DNA from: Desulfobacteraceae bacterium
GTDB lineage: Bacteria > Desulfobacterota > Desulfobacteria > Desulfobacterales > Desulfobacteraceae
Reading direction: 5' to 3'
NCBI GenBank assembly: GCA_022712835.1
Contig: JAFLJU010000641.1
Span: forward strand, 1 to 21,537
DNA length: 21,537 bases
Within the stretch, counting starts at the first letter, position 1, and the number at the start of each line of letters is the position of its first letter. Below, one piece after another: positions 7,798 to 17,946 of this stretch. The position numbers were made by a program, and so were the translations under genes. The notes under the pieces are model-generated. The model saw nothing but the letters and a program-made list of their open reading frames with translations. It was not told the origin of the DNA and did no database searches.

Positions 7798-9741
7798 ATG
7801 ACCTTATTTGATCCGAACAGCGATAAAGAAAACAATACCAGCTCTTACAGGGCCGATTCCATTGAGGTACTCAAGGGATTGGACCCGGTTAAGCGACGTC
7901 CCGGCATGTATACGGACACCACAAGCCCCAACCATCTGGCATTTGAGGTGATTGACAATAGTGTGGATGAGGCCATTGCAGGCTTTGCGGACACCATTGA
8001 TGTGGTACTCACAAAAGACAACGCCATCATTGTAACGGATAATGGCCGGGGCATGCCCGTGGATATTCATCCCGAGGAAGGCATTTCCGGCATTGAACTT
8101 ATCATGACAAAACTCCATGCGGGTGCCAAATTTTCCAGCAAGGACTATGCCTTTTCAGGAGGACTTCACGGGGTTGGGGTTTCCGTTGTAAATGCGTTGT
8201 CCGCCCATTTAGAGATCACCATTAGACGAGATGGGCAGACATTTGAGATCCAGTTTGAAGATGGGATAAAAACCAGGGATCTTGAAACCACCGGAACCGT
8301 TGGTAAAAAGAATACAGGCACCTCTTTGAAATTTTATCCCAATGGGTCATATTTTGATATTCCCACATTTTCAAAGATAGCCCTTCAAACCGCACTTAAA
8401 TCAAAGGCGGTTTTGTGCAAGGGATTAAAAACAACTCTTCTTGACGAAGCAAGTAACGAGACTGAGACATGGCACTATGACCATGGATTGGATGAATACC
8501 TTGCCGAACATTTAAAGGATAAAAAATGTATCCTGCCAGCCCCGTTTACCGGACAAACCGCCACGGAAGATTTTGAAGCGATTTGGGCCATCAATTGGGG
8601 TAAAGAATCTGGAAATACCATTGAGGAAAGCTATGTCAACCTGATCCCCACAAGCTTAGGCGGTACCCATGTCAACGGATTCAGATCTGGACTGCTGGAA
8701 TCTGTCAGGGAATTTTGTAAATTCAGAAATCTGTTGCCCAAGGGATTATTTCTGGCCCCGGAAGATATCTGGCTCAATGTGGGGTATGTGCTGTCCGTAA
8801 AATTGTCTGAAGCCCAATTTTCCAGCCAGACAAAAGAGCGACTTTCTTCCCGCCATTGCGCAGCCCTTGTTAACCTTCAGGTCAGAGACGCCTTCAGCCT
8901 CTGGCTGAATCAGAATGTTTCCCATGGAGAAGTCCTGGCACAAATGGCCATTGAGCATGCAAAGGACCGGGTTAAAAAATCAAAAAAAGTCACCAAAAAA
9001 CGGACATCCAACGGGGGCACCCTTCCTGCTAAGCTTTCCGATTGCAGCTCTGATGAAAAGGAAAGAAGAGAACTGTTTTTTGTGGAAGGTGATTCGGCAG
9101 GTGGCTCAGCCAAACAGGCAAGGGACAGAAGGTTTCAGGCCATTATGCCCCTGCGGGGAAAAATTCTCAATACCTGGGATATTGGTTCCACTGCCATCCT
9201 GGAATCCAGAGAAATCCGGGATATCATCCAGGTTATTGGGGTGACGCCAGGAGAGATGGATATTTCCAAGCTCAGGTACAACAAAATCTGCATCCTTGCC
9301 GATGCAGATTCAGATGGTCTCCACATTGCCACCCTTATCTGTGCCTTGTTTTTAAGACACTTCCCCCAAATCGTACGGCAAGGCCATGTATACATTGCCA
9401 TGCCCCCTCTTTACCGGATTGACGTTGGCAAAGAAGTATTTTATGCTCTGGACGATTCAGAACGAAACTCGATTATAAATAAGGTAGAACGCCGGAAAAA
9501 ACATGGGAAAATCAATATCCAGCGGTTCAAGGGATTGGGGGAAATGAATCCGGCCCAACTCAAGGAAACCACCATTGCTCCGGACTCCAGACGACTGGTT
9601 CAATTGTCCATCAATGACGGATCAACGGCATCCGAAGAAGAGGTCTATGAAGTCATGGACATGCTCCTGGGTAAGAAAAGGGCCAAGGACAGAAAAAAGT
9701 GGATTGAAACCGAAGGCAATATCAAAGAGATCGCACTATGA
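7798..9741 (+). CDS. parE: DNA topoisomerase IV subunit B
   Basis: ParE is the ATPase subunit of topoisomerase IV, which decatenates daughter chromosomes. The 647-residue product lacks the insertion found in E. coli GyrB and aligns by eye with E. coli ParE from [18 protein letters not shown] onward. The GHKL ATPase has catalytic Glu50, Asn54, [15 protein letters not shown] (81-95) and [15 protein letters not shown] (121-135), and the ATP-sensing QTKERLSSR starts at 344. The TOPRIM part has [17 protein letters not shown] (428-444) with Glu430, DADSD (502-506) and [11 protein letters not shown] (575-585). Full length and intact. The ATG overlaps no other gene and has no clear SD; parC begins inside its stop codon region. 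ParE rather than GyrB is favoured by the ParE-specific stretches and by the clearly ParC-like partner. Confidence 0.94.
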   Translation: MTLFDPNSDKENNTSSYRADSIEVLKGLDPVKRRPGMYTDTTSPNHLAFEVIDNSVDEAIAGFADTIDVVLTKDNAIIVTDNGRGMPVDIHPEEGISGIELIMTKLHAGAKFSSKDYAFSGGLHGVGVSVVNALSAHLEITIRRDGQTFEIQFEDGIKTRDLETTGTVGKKNTGTSLKFYPNGSYFDIPTFSKIALQTALKSKAVLCKGLKTTLLDEASNETETWHYDHGLDEYLAEHLKDKKCILPAPFTGQTATEDFEAIWAINWGKESGNTIEESYVNLIPTSLGGTHVNGFRSGLLESVREFCKFRNLLPKGLFLAPEDIWLNVGYVLSVKLSEAQFSSQTKERLSSRHCAALVNLQVRDAFSLWLNQNVSHGEVLAQMAIEHAKDRVKKSKKVTKKRTSNGGTLPAKLSDCSSDEKERRELFFVEGDSAGGSAKQARDRRFQAIMPLRGKILNTWDIGSTAILESREIRDIIQVIGVTPGEMDISKLRYNKICILADADSDGLHIATLICALFLRHFPQIVRQGHVYIAMPPLYRIDVGKEVFYALDDSERNSIINKVERRKKHGKINIQRFKGLGEMNPAQLKETTIAPDSRRLVQLSINDGSTASEEEVYEVMDMLLGKKRAKDRKKWIETEGNIKEIAL

Positions 9742-12044
9742 AAGACACCCTTCCTTCCGTCGTAGAAGATTATGAAAAAATTCCTTTCCAGGAATTTACC
9801 CGGAAAGCCTATTTAAACTATTCCATGTATGTCATACTGGACCGAGCGCTTCCCCACATCGGGGACGGACTAAAACCGGTTCAGCGAAGAATCGTTTATT
9901 CCATGAGCCAGCTGGGTCTGTCTTCAACTGCAAAATTTAAAAAATCAGCCAGAACGGTTGGGGATGTTCTAGGTAAATTTCATCCCCATGGTGACTCTGC
10001 CTGTTACGAGGCCATGGTGTTAATGGCCCAGCCCTTTTCACTGAGATACCCCTTGGTGCACGGACAAGGCAACTGGGGAGATCCCAATGATCCCAAATCC
10101 TTTGCTGCCATGCGGTACACAGAATCCAAACTGTCTAAATATGCCGATATTTTCCTGGATGAGCTGGACCTGGGAACCGTGGACTGGCTCCCCAATTTTG
10201 ATGGCACCTTAAAAGAGCCCACTTTATTGCCTGCCCGTCTGCCCAATCTGCTGCTCAACGGGACCACAGGTATTGCCGTGGGAATGGCCACCAGCATGCT
10301 CCCCCATAATTTACGGGAAGTGGCAAAGGCATTGGTTCATCTCATCGAAAATGAGGATGCAAACCTGTCTTCTCTTTGCAAATTTATCAAAGGGCCTGAT
10401 TTTCCCACCGATGCCGAGATCATTACCCCGATTTCTGAAATCCAAGCGACCTATGAAACCGGTAACGGCAGGATAAAGATGCGTGCAACTTACCAAATAG
10501 AAGACGGCGAAATTGTTTTTTGCTCCCTGCCCTTCCACGCATCAACGGAAAAAATTTACGAACAAATTGCCGCCCAGATGGAAGCTAAAAAACTGCCCAT
10601 GGTCAGTGATATCCGGGATGAGTCAGACCATGAAGAACCCACCCGGCTTGTGGTGATCCCCCGATCCAATAAAATTGATACCCAGGCCCTTGTGGACCAT
10701 TTGTTTGCCTCCACAGATCTTGAACGTTCCTATTCTGTCAATATGAATATGATCGGAATCAATGGGCGTCCAGAGGTGAAAAATCTTCTCACCCTCCTTA
10801 GGGAATGGCTTAAGTTCAGGGCGGATACCGTTGAAAGAAAGCTTCGATTTCGACTTGAGAAAATCCTGGCACGCCTCCATCTCCTTGAGGGTTTTCAGAT
10901 TGCCTATCTGAACATTGATGAAGTTATCCGGATTATCCGAAATTCAGATAAACCGAAACCAGAGTTGATCAAAAAATTTAATTTATCTGAAATCCAGGCA
11001 ATGGCCATCCTTGAAATTCGCCTGCGACAATTGGCAAAGCTTGAAGAAATCAAAATTCTTTCCGAGATCAAAGAACTGGAAGAACAAAGAACCACACTTG
11101 AGCGATTGCTGAACAGCAAAAAAGCCTTCAAAGCGTACATGATTGAAGAGATTCAATCGGATGCCAAAAAATATGGGGATAAGCGAAGGTCCCCCATCAA
11201 GGAAAGGCAGGAGGCAGAAGCATTTTCCGCAACCGATATTCTGGACATCGAACCGGTTACCGTTATCCTCTCCCAAAACGGATGGGTCCGTTCGGCCAAG
11301 GGACACGATATCGATCCTGCCAAGGTCAAGTTCAAATCCGGGGATGATCTGATGAGCTTTCTTAGGACAAAAAGCGATAAACCCGTTGTCTTCCTGGACA
11401 ATGGCGGCAGAAGTTATATGCTTTTTTCCCATGCACTGCCATCGGCTAGAAGCCAAGGAGAACCCTTAACCGGACATTTGTCTTTGCAACCGGATACGGC
11501 CATCAAATATATGCTTTCCCAGGAGGATGAGGATCTTTTTCTGGTGGGGTCGGATAATGGCTGTGGATTTATCATCAAATTTTCCGATTTCTTAACCACT
11601 TATAAAAATGGCAAGGCGGTCATCTCCATAAAACCGGGATTTAATCTCCTCTCACCCGAGCAGGTTTATGACCTTGAAACCGACCGTATTGTTGCCATTA
11701 CCAGCCACGGCCGAATGTTGATTTTTCCGATAAATTTATTGCCCAGACTTCAAAAAGGGCAGGGCAATAAAATCATTACCATCCCCAAAACGCAAATCAA
11801 TTCAGATGATCCGGAAAAGCTCAAACTGTTAAAAATATTGCCATTAAATTCAAATCTTGTTATACATTCAGGCAAACATTTCCTCAGATTAAACCCCGGG
11901 AATCAAACAGATTATGCAGGAATGCGAGGATACAGAGGCAAAAAGCTTCCCCGTGGATATCAAACCGTTGACAGAATAGAAGTAATTCCCGTGAAATCAC
12001 CCGGTGGATCACCTGTTGAATCAGTAGACAAAACCATTTTATGA
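9738..12044 (+). CDS. parC: DNA topoisomerase IV subunit A
   Basis: ParC is the DNA-cleaving and religating subunit of topoisomerase IV. The 768-residue product closely resembles E. coli ParC (752) along its whole length. Shared stretches include [40 protein letters not shown], and [20 protein letters not shown] in the C-terminal wrapping domain. The catalytic tyrosine is Tyr127 in FAAMRYTE. The quinolone-determining positions Ser87 and Glu91 (E. coli Ser80 and Glu84) carry the sensitive-type residues. The ATG at 9738 overlaps the parE stop by 4 nt (ATGA), so the subunits are probably translated in a coupled way. At its own end it overlaps mltF in the same manner. Confidence 0.95.
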   Translation: MKDTLPSVVEDYEKIPFQEFTRKAYLNYSMYVILDRALPHIGDGLKPVQRRIVYSMSQLGLSSTAKFKKSARTVGDVLGKFHPHGDSACYEAMVLMAQPFSLRYPLVHGQGNWGDPNDPKSFAAMRYTESKLSKYADIFLDELDLGTVDWLPNFDGTLKEPTLLPARLPNLLLNGTTGIAVGMATSMLPHNLREVAKALVHLIENEDANLSSLCKFIKGPDFPTDAEIITPISEIQATYETGNGRIKMRATYQIEDGEIVFCSLPFHASTEKIYEQIAAQMEAKKLPMVSDIRDESDHEEPTRLVVIPRSNKIDTQALVDHLFASTDLERSYSVNMNMIGINGRPEVKNLLTLLREWLKFRADTVERKLRFRLEKILARLHLLEGFQIAYLNIDEVIRIIRNSDKPKPELIKKFNLSEIQAMAILEIRLRQLAKLEEIKILSEIKELEEQRTTLERLLNSKKAFKAYMIEEIQSDAKKYGDKRRSPIKERQEAEAFSATDILDIEPVTVILSQNGWVRSAKGHDIDPAKVKFKSGDDLMSFLRTKSDKPVVFLDNGGRSYMLFSHALPSARSQGEPLTGHLSLQPDTAIKYMLSQEDEDLFLVGSDNGCGFIIKFSDFLTTYKNGKAVISIKPGFNLLSPEQVYDLETDRIVAITSHGRMLIFPINLLPRLQKGQGNKIITIPKTQINSDDPEKLKLLKILPLNSNLVIHSGKHFLRLNPGNQTDYAGMRGYRGKKLPRGYQTVDRIEVIPVKSPGGSPVESVDKTIL

Positions 12045-13456
12045 GACAAATTTTTAAAAAAAATTGTATTCTACTGCTGCTGATATTTTTATGTCTGACC
12101 TTTGTCTATGTTTCTATTTTAATACATAATCAAAATTTAGGAAACACTACGGGTACGGTTGAACGGATACGCGAAAGCGGGAAGTTGCGCCTGATTACGG
12201 CACGTGCCATCAATAGCTATTACTACTATGAAAACAAACCCACTGGCTTTGAATTTGATCTGGCCCAGGAATTTGCAAAATATCTAAATGTTGACCTGGA
12301 TATTGTGGTCCCGGGGTGGAACAATATGTTTGCTTATCTCGACCAGGGCAAGGGAGATTTTATAGCGGCAGGGATTTCCATTACCAAAGAACGGCTTGAA
12401 GACGCCTCATTTTCAATTCCTTATATGACCATTCAACAACGCATTATTCACCATAACCTGGTATTCGAACCCAAAAACATGAATGAGATGGAGGGCAAAA
12501 CTTTTCACGTTAGAAGAGGCACCTCCTACCATTCGCGTTTGAAAAAAATAAAATCCTCCGGCATTAATGTTAACTACATCCTCCATGACAATATTCCGAC
12601 TGAAGAGCTGATTGCCATGGTCCATAAACGTAAAATCCGATTCACCATTGCAGATTCCAACATAGCGATGCTCAGTCAACGATATTATCCGGATATTCGG
12701 ATTGGTATTCCCGTCCAGGAAAAAGAATCACTGGCCTGGGCTGTTCGCAAAGATGACACCGAGATGCTAGTTGAAATTAACCGGTTTTTACTCTATGCAA
12801 ATGAAACCGGAATTTTAAAAAACATTATCGACAAATATTATGAAAACACCCAGAAATTTGACTCCTACGAATTAAAAAAATTTCATAAGCGCATTAAAAC
12901 CCAGTTACCCAAATATAAAAAAGTTATCATTGATGAATGTGCTAAATATGGATTTGACTGGCGACTGGTAGCGGCGGTTGTTTACCAGGAGTCCCATTTT
13001 AATCCCAATGCCAAGAGCTTTACCAATGTCAGGGGACTGATGCAGGTGACCCATAAAACGGCACAGGAGATGGGGATAAGCAATCGACTGGACCCTGTAC
13101 AAAGCATCCGGGCCGGTATAAAATACCTGGACAAAATGTACGATAAATTCAGTCATATCGAGGATGATTATCAACGAATGCTTTTTGCCCTGGCAAGTTA
13201 TAATATTGGGTACGGCCATGTACGGGATGCCCTGAAAATTGCAAAAGAAAAAGGGTTAGACCTAACGATCTGGCAAACGCTTAAAACCACCTTGCCACTG
13301 CTGTCTAACCCCAAATATTTTAAGATTACCAAACACGGATATGCAAGGGGTTGGGAACCGGTTCAATATGTGGAACGGATTCTCACCTATTTTGATATCC
13401 TAAAACAAAAGACAATGTCCGCAGAACTGACGTATTTCAATGGCATTGGAAAATAA
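12041..13456 (+). CDS. mltF: Membrane-bound lytic murein transglycosylase F-like protein (solute-binding domain plus SLT domain)
   Basis: MltF-type enzymes cleave the glycan chains of peptidoglycan to 1,6-anhydro ends in the periplasm. The 471-residue product starts with one hydrophobic segment (about 8-28) without a proper lipobox, so it is probably anchored by that helix. A family-3 solute-binding-like domain follows (about 38-270: [45 protein letters not shown]). The C-terminal SLT domain (about 295-450) has [10 protein letters not shown] with catalytic Glu317, [14 protein letters not shown] (332-345) and [12 protein letters not shown] (383-394). Both modules are intact and the length is near that of E. 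coli MltF. The ATG overlaps the parC stop (ATGA), so expression is probably coupled to topoisomerase IV. Confidence 0.93.
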   Translation: MRQIFKKNCILLLLIFLCLTFVYVSILIHNQNLGNTTGTVERIRESGKLRLITARAINSYYYYENKPTGFEFDLAQEFAKYLNVDLDIVVPGWNNMFAYLDQGKGDFIAAGISITKERLEDASFSIPYMTIQQRIIHHNLVFEPKNMNEMEGKTFHVRRGTSYHSRLKKIKSSGINVNYILHDNIPTEELIAMVHKRKIRFTIADSNIAMLSQRYYPDIRIGIPVQEKESLAWAVRKDDTEMLVEINRFLLYANETGILKNIIDKYYENTQKFDSYELKKFHKRIKTQLPKYKKVIIDECAKYGFDWRLVAAVVYQESHFNPNAKSFTNVRGLMQVTHKTAQEMGISNRLDPVQSIRAGIKYLDKMYDKFSHIEDDYQRMLFALASYNIGYGHVRDALKIAKEKGLDLTIWQTLKTTLPLLSNPKYFKITKHGYARGWEPVQYVERILTYFDILKQKTMSAELTYFNGIGK

Positions 13457-13460
13457 AAAT

Positions 13461-13499
13461 TTGACTTGCCTGTTTCAAAATATTAGATATCCCTATAAT
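13461..13499 (+). promoter_or_regulatory. Candidate promoter(s) of rng
   Basis: In the 100-bp gap after mltF there is TTGACT (13461-13466) followed after 17 bp by the weak TAGATA (13484-13489). There is also a perfect TATAAT at 13494-13499, whose own -35 position (TGTTTC) is poor. Either could start an rng transcript with a 5' leader of about 50-60 nt. No terminator hairpin for the upstream operon was seen in this gap. Confidence 0.35.
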
Positions 13500-13556
13500 T
13501 TCTATGCTTGAAACGGTCTATGTATCAACCAAACTTAAGAAAAAAAGAGTAAATTT

Positions 13557-15020
13557 ATGAACAGAAAAATTCTAATCAACGCACTTGACCCCGATGAAAG
13601 CAGAATTGCGACTATCGTTGACAACAAACTGGATCAATTTCACATTGAGACCGCAGCAAGACAGGTGACCCAGGGCAACATCTATAAAGGAATTGTCACC
13701 CGGGTTGAACCGAGTCTCCAGGCAGTTTTTGTTGACTACGGCGCTGAAAAAAATGGATTCCTTCAAAAAAATGAAATCCATAGCGATTATTTCCAGGAAG
13801 TTGAATCAAATGAGAAAGCCTTGTTTAATCTGATCAAAAAAGGCCAGGAGATGATTGTCCAGGTGACCAAAAACCCAATCAATCAAAAAGGGGCCATGTT
13901 AACAACCTTTATCTCCCTTCCCGGCCGTTTTGGCGTGCTAATGCCCGGCAATACCACCAAAGGAGTATCCAGAAAGATCGACGAGGAATCTGAGAGAAAA
14001 CGCCTGGTTACCATCCTGAAAAACATGAAAATCCCCGAAGGATTTGGTATGATTGTCCGGACAGCCGGAAAAAATGCCACCAAAACCATGCTGACCGCTG
14101 ATTTAAAATATTTGATGCGGGTCTGGAAAGAAATCGATAAGCGGGCCATGAAAGATGAGGCACCCTCCCTTCTTTACAGAGAACAGACCCTGGCTGTCAG
14201 ATCTCTAAGAGATTATTTCACAACTGATATTACCGAGATCCTGATCGACAGTCCCGAGACCTTCAAGGAAGTTCAGGATTTTATCGGCATGATAGCTCCC
14301 AAACAAATGAATATTGTTAAAATGTATAAAGGCGAAAAACCGATCTTCAGCAAGTATCAACTGGAAGAACAAATCTCCTCCATATACAAGAGAGAAGTCC
14401 CTTTAAAGTCCGGAGGATGCCTTGTCATCGAACAGACAGAGGCCATGGTCACCATTGATGTAAACTCAGGTAAATCCACCAAAAAGAAGAATATTGAGGA
14501 AACCGCCTACCATACCAATCTGGAAGCCGCCGAGGAAGTTACAAGACAATTACGTCTAAGGGATATGGGCGGGTTGATTGTGGTGGATTTCATTGATATG
14601 AAAGAACGAAAGCACAAAGCTGATATCACTAAAAATCTAAAAAAGTATTTAAAAGCCGATAAAGCCAAAACCAAGGTGGGGGGTATCACTACCTTTGGTC
14701 TGCTTGAAATGTCCCGGCAACGGATACGGCATTCCATAACCTATGGCAGCTATGAGCCTTGTATCCACTGCAACGGAAGAGGAATGACCCCTTCTGTGGA
14801 AACCCAAAGCATGGCATTTTTAAGACAATTAAATCTTAAAACCCTTAAAACTGAAATCAGTCAGGTAAACTGCATCCTCCCCAGGGAGGTTGCCTATTAT
14901 ATTCTAAATAAAAAACGTGAAGAACTACTGGACATAGAATCTAAACGAAAGGTTACGATCGCCATTGAAATTGACTCTGAAATGGTTTCCGGGCAGAGCA
15001 AAATCAGCGGGATAATATAA
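13557..15020 (+). CDS. rng: Ribonuclease G/E family endoribonuclease
   Basis: RNase G/E enzymes cut single-stranded, A/U-rich RNA and take part in rRNA maturation and mRNA decay. The 487-residue length matches RNase G (489 in E. coli), and there is no long C-terminal scaffold tail as in RNase E. The S1 RNA-binding part comes first, about residues 38-120 (GNIYKGIVTRVEPSLQAVFV). The DNase I-like catalytic part has Asp301 in VTIDVNSGK and Asp344 in IVVDFIDM, the two metal ligands. The zinc-link cysteines are Cys402 and Cys405 in PCIHCNGRG. All key residues are kept. It has its own upstream gap with candidate promoters and is followed 82 bp later by the LysM-like gene. RNase E without its scaffold is the alternative name. 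Confidence 0.94.
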   Translation: MNRKILINALDPDESRIATIVDNKLDQFHIETAARQVTQGNIYKGIVTRVEPSLQAVFVDYGAEKNGFLQKNEIHSDYFQEVESNEKALFNLIKKGQEMIVQVTKNPINQKGAMLTTFISLPGRFGVLMPGNTTKGVSRKIDEESERKRLVTILKNMKIPEGFGMIVRTAGKNATKTMLTADLKYLMRVWKEIDKRAMKDEAPSLLYREQTLAVRSLRDYFTTDITEILIDSPETFKEVQDFIGMIAPKQMNIVKMYKGEKPIFSKYQLEEQISSIYKREVPLKSGGCLVIEQTEAMVTIDVNSGKSTKKKNIEETAYHTNLEAAEEVTRQLRLRDMGGLIVVDFIDMKERKHKADITKNLKKYLKADKAKTKVGGITTFGLLEMSRQRIRHSITYGSYEPCIHCNGRGMTPSVETQSMAFLRQLNLKTLKTEISQVNCILPREVAYYILNKKREELLDIESKRKVTIAIEIDSEMVSGQSKISGII

Positions 15021-15038
15021 GGTCTATTTTGCACTTCC

Positions 15039-15067
15039 TTGACATAAGCCGTTCTTTTGTGTATCTG
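15039..15067 (+). promoter_or_regulatory. Candidate promoter ahead of the LysM-like gene and sec block
   Basis: A perfect TTGACA (15039-15044) is followed at the optimal 17-bp spacing by TATCTG (15062-15067), which keeps only the first three -10 bases. It lies in the 82-bp gap after rng. It could start a transcript for the LysM-like gene and the yajC-secD-secF genes separately from rng. Confidence 0.4.
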
Positions 15068-15102
15068 AATCAATTTCAACTAAATGGGGAGAAGGAGAGA
15101 AA

Positions 15103-15942
15103 ATGCGCCTAAAAAGTGGACAAGATAAACGCAAGACAATTGTCATATCCGCAATTGTGATTCTTGGCATTATTGGCGTATGGCTTTATGTGACCCCCAA
15201 CAACCAATCTATCAATAATTTTTTAAAAAAAACCAAGGTGGCAGCATCGTCGGAATCAAAAACGATTTTGAATACGAAAGCTATCAATCTTGCAGATACA
15301 AAAAACAAGATTGTTGTCAAAGGGGATATCATTGTCAAACCGACCATTGATTATAAAGATATGAAAAAGGACACCCCCCTTGGAAAGTTGATGGATACCA
15401 GAAAAGAAAATCTTGGTATTCAAAAAAGCCTTGATATGATCATCAAATCCGATGAATCCTTCATCGTTGGTGATTCAAAGGTCTCCATGCGGGAAATTCT
15501 TGAAAAAGCGTATACAAAATCAGGAACGGTTTACCAGGAGGAAATTGCTCCTTCCGGAGGCACGGTACCTGTTAAAATAAGAGAATATGGCATCCATGTG
15601 GTACGGCCTGGGGACAATATCTGGAATATCCATTTTGGTATTTTGAAAGAATATTATGCCCATAAAAACATTTCGATTGAACCCAAAGCGGATGAACCTA
15701 AAAATCTCGGATTCAGTTCTGGAGTGGGGAAAGTTTTAAAATTTTCAGAAACCATGGTGATTATCTATAACCTGATTGAAAAACAGGTCGTCAAGGATAT
15801 CAACCTGATTGAACCTTTGAGTAAAATAGTGGTCTATAACATGGATGCTGTGTTAAGCCTGCTTGAAGAAATAAACTATGACAATGTTGACAGAATCCAG
15901 TTTGATGGAAAAAACATCTGGATTCCGACAAAAAAACCTTAA
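15103..15942 (+). CDS. Unrecognised membrane-anchored protein with a LysM-like C-terminal segment
   Basis: I do not recognise this 279-residue protein as a named family. A short basic N terminus (MRLKSGQDKRK) is followed by one hydrophobic helix at about 12-30, so most of the protein probably faces the periplasm. Residues ~40-160 are lysine-rich and have no motif I know. Residues 163-177 read GIHVVRPGDNIWNIH, which strongly resembles the start of a LysM peptidoglycan-binding domain (VxxGDxLWxIA). The remainder is extended relative to LysM and ends in KNIWIPTKKP, similar to the closing LxIP of LysM units. An excellent SD (AAGGAG, 15092-15097) sits 5 nt before the ATG. It lies between rng and yajC, followed by a 48-bp spacer made almost only of A and T before the yajC SD. 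A role at the cell wall is an inference. Confidence 0.75.
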   Translation: MRLKSGQDKRKTIVISAIVILGIIGVWLYVTPNNQSINNFLKKTKVAASSESKTILNTKAINLADTKNKIVVKGDIIVKPTIDYKDMKKDTPLGKLMDTRKENLGIQKSLDMIIKSDESFIVGDSKVSMREILEKAYTKSGTVYQEEIAPSGGTVPVKIREYGIHVVRPGDNIWNIHFGILKEYYAHKNISIEPKADEPKNLGFSSGVGKVLKFSETMVIIYNLIEKQVVKDINLIEPLSKIVVYNMDAVLSLLEEINYDNVDRIQFDGKNIWIPTKKP

Positions 15943-15976
15943 ACTATATTTAATTTTAAATTATATTATTAACGTG

Positions 15977-15985
15977 AAGGAGGAG
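15977..15985 (+). promoter_or_regulatory. Strong ribosome-binding site that fixes the yajC TTG start
   Basis: AAGGAGGAG is an essentially perfect Shine-Dalgarno element with 5-7 nt to the TTG at 15991. The next in-frame ATG (residue 8) would remove the N-terminal MISTAYA residues and sits too far away, so TTG is preferred. Confidence 0.8.
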
Positions 15986-15990
15986 TAATT

Positions 15991-16338
15991 TTGATTAGTA
16001 CAGCATATGCAATGGGCGCAACGGGTGGAGCAGGTGGACAGGCAGGCGGTATTGCCGGTTTTTTACCAATTATTATTTTGTTTGCAATCTTTTATTTTCT
16101 ATTGATAAGACCCCAGCAGAAAAAAGCGAAAGAACATAAAGCGATGATCGCCAATCTTGGCAAAGGAACAAGGATCGTTACTTCCGGTGGCATCTACGGC
16201 ACCATTGTTTCCATTGACGACACCACCATCGGCCTTGAAATTGCAGAAAAAGTAAAAATAAAAATTTCCCGTGGAAATGTTGCTGCCCAGATTACGGACA
16301 ATGATTCTGCCCAGAAACTGGAAAAAAAGACTAAATAA
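15991..16338 (+). CDS. yajC: Preprotein translocase accessory subunit YajC
   Basis: YajC is a small inner-membrane protein that associates with SecDF and the SecYEG translocon. The 115-residue product has a Gly/Ala-rich N terminus and one membrane helix at about 23-41. The typical LLIRPQQKKAKEHKAMI follows, then a cytoplasmic domain (LGKGTRIVTSGGIYGTIVSI) as in the family. The start is TTG with a near-perfect SD. secD starts about 20 nt after the stop, in the usual yajC-secD-secF order. Confidence 0.96.
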   Translation: MISTAYAMGATGGAGGQAGGIAGFLPIIILFAIFYFLLIRPQQKKAKEHKAMIANLGKGTRIVTSGGIYGTIVSIDDTTIGLEIAEKVKIKISRGNVAAQITDNDSAQKLEKKTK

Positions 16339-16346
16339 AATTCCTT

Positions 16347-16351
16347 AGGAG
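16347..16351 (+). promoter_or_regulatory. Ribosome-binding site that decides the secD start
   Basis: AGGAG lies 8 nt before TTG at 16360. A longer frame opens at GTG 16351, but that codon overlaps the AGGAG itself and would leave no spacing, so TTG 16360 is the better start. Confidence 0.75.
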
Positions 16352-16359
16352 TGATCAGA

Positions 16360-17931
16360 TTGAAGCTATTTACCTTTAAACGCATATTTATCCTAGGGAT
16401 TATCCTAACGGCAATTGTTTGTCTTATCCCGACCTTTTTCAACACCTGGCCCCACAAAAAAATTGCCATGGGGCTTGACCTCCAGGGTGGGATGCATCTG
16501 GTGCTGGAAGTACAAAATGAAAAGGCGGTGGAAGCAGAATTGGAAAGAACGGTTCATGAGTTGAAAAAAGAACTTCGAAATGAAGGGATTAAACACCTGG
16601 GTATTTCACGACTCAAAAACAATACCATTCTTGCTAAACTGAATGGAGATGAAAACAAAAAAGGGTTTGAAAAGATTCTTTCCGATGAATTTACAAACCT
16701 GCTGGTTCCAAGTCCTGTCACAGGAAAGGATGGTGTTAACTTTACCTTAAGCTTGTCTGATGCCGACATGGATATGATTAAAAAAATGGCCACTGAGCAG
16801 GCCCTGGAAACCATTCGAAACAGAATTGACGAGTTTGGTGTCTCTGAACCGGATATCCGGCTCCAGGGTGACAATCGGATTCTTCTGCAGCTACCCGGCA
16901 TCAGTGATCCGGACAGGGCCAAAGACCTGATTGGAAAAACCGCCCAATTGACCTTTCAGCTAGTTTATGAAGATGGCAATATGACCAGCGCTCTTAACGG
17001 AACGCCTCCCGTTGGGACTCAAGTGCTCTATCAAAACAAACAGGACCCTTCCACAGGCAATATTACAAAAGTTCCATTTCTGATCAAAAAACAGGTTCTG
17101 TTGGACGGCAGTCTTTTGACTGATGCCAGAATTGAATTTGATCAATTCCAGCAACCCCAGGTCGGTATAGAATTTAACCGGAAAGGGGCCAGAATATTTG
17201 ACAGAATAACCGCAGAAAATATCCAAAAACGATTGGCTATTGTTCTGGACAACACCGTTTATTCAGCCCCGGTGATCCAGGGTCGAATTGCAGGGGGAAA
17301 GGCTGTAATTACAGGCCGCTTCTCCACCGAAGAAGCCAAGGATTTGGCCATTGCGTTGAGGGCAGGTTCCCTTCCGGCTCCCGTTAGAATCATCGAAGAG
17401 CGTACCGTAGGACCCACCCTGGGGGCTGATTCAGTTCGAATGGGGCTCATGTCCATGGTGGTAGGCGGTGCCCTGATCCTTTTGTTCATGATGATTTACT
17501 ATAAAAGGGCAGGCCTTATCGCCGATTTTGCCCTGGTAGTGAATATTGTTCTCATCGGCGGTGGACTTGCAGCCTTTGGTGCCACTCTCACCCTACCCGG
17601 AATCGCCGGTATTATTCTCACCATTGGCATGGCCGTTGATGCAAATGTAATTATTTATGAAAGGATCCGAGAGGAACTTAGATCCGGAAAAACTGCCCTT
17701 GCCGCCGTACATGCCGGATTTGAAAGAGCCTCGCTGACCATTCTGGATGCCAATGTGACCACATTGATTGCCGCCATTGTCCTGTTTCAGTTTGGTACCG
17801 GTCCTATCAAGGGCTTTGCCGTTACACTTGGCCTTGGTATTCTAGCCAGTCTTTTCACGGCTCTGGTGCTTTCAAAAAGCATTTTTGATTTGTTACTGCA
17901 AAACAAAAAGACATCAACACTCAGTATATAA
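16360..17931 (+). CDS. secD: Protein translocase subunit SecD
   Basis: SecD works with SecF at the inner membrane and uses the proton-motive force to complete protein export. Starting at TTG 16360 it has 523 residues beginning MKLFTFKRIF. The first membrane helix is at about 8-27, followed by the SecD signature GLDLQGGMHLVLEV. A large periplasmic domain follows, including ATEQALETIRNRIDEFGVSEP, then five further helices at the C terminus. VDANVIIYERIREE (about 426-439) is the conserved helix-4 segment of the SecDF/RND fold. Length and helix count are normal for a stand-alone SecD. secF follows after 15 bp. Confidence 0.96.
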   Translation: MKLFTFKRIFILGIILTAIVCLIPTFFNTWPHKKIAMGLDLQGGMHLVLEVQNEKAVEAELERTVHELKKELRNEGIKHLGISRLKNNTILAKLNGDENKKGFEKILSDEFTNLLVPSPVTGKDGVNFTLSLSDADMDMIKKMATEQALETIRNRIDEFGVSEPDIRLQGDNRILLQLPGISDPDRAKDLIGKTAQLTFQLVYEDGNMTSALNGTPPVGTQVLYQNKQDPSTGNITKVPFLIKKQVLLDGSLLTDARIEFDQFQQPQVGIEFNRKGARIFDRITAENIQKRLAIVLDNTVYSAPVIQGRIAGGKAVITGRFSTEEAKDLAIALRAGSLPAPVRIIEERTVGPTLGADSVRMGLMSMVVGGALILLFMMIYYKRAGLIADFALVVNIVLIGGGLAAFGATLTLPGIAGIILTIGMAVDANVIIYERIREELRSGKTALAAVHAGFERASLTILDANVTTLIAAIVLFQFGTGPIKGFAVTLGLGILASLFTALVLSKSIFDLLLQNKKTSTLSI

Positions 17932-17946
17932 AGGAATTTAAACATA

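Noticed and set aside
16351..16359. GTG start giving a three-residue longer SecD
   Set aside because: The codon overlaps the AGGAG ribosome-binding site, while TTG 16360 has ideal spacing.
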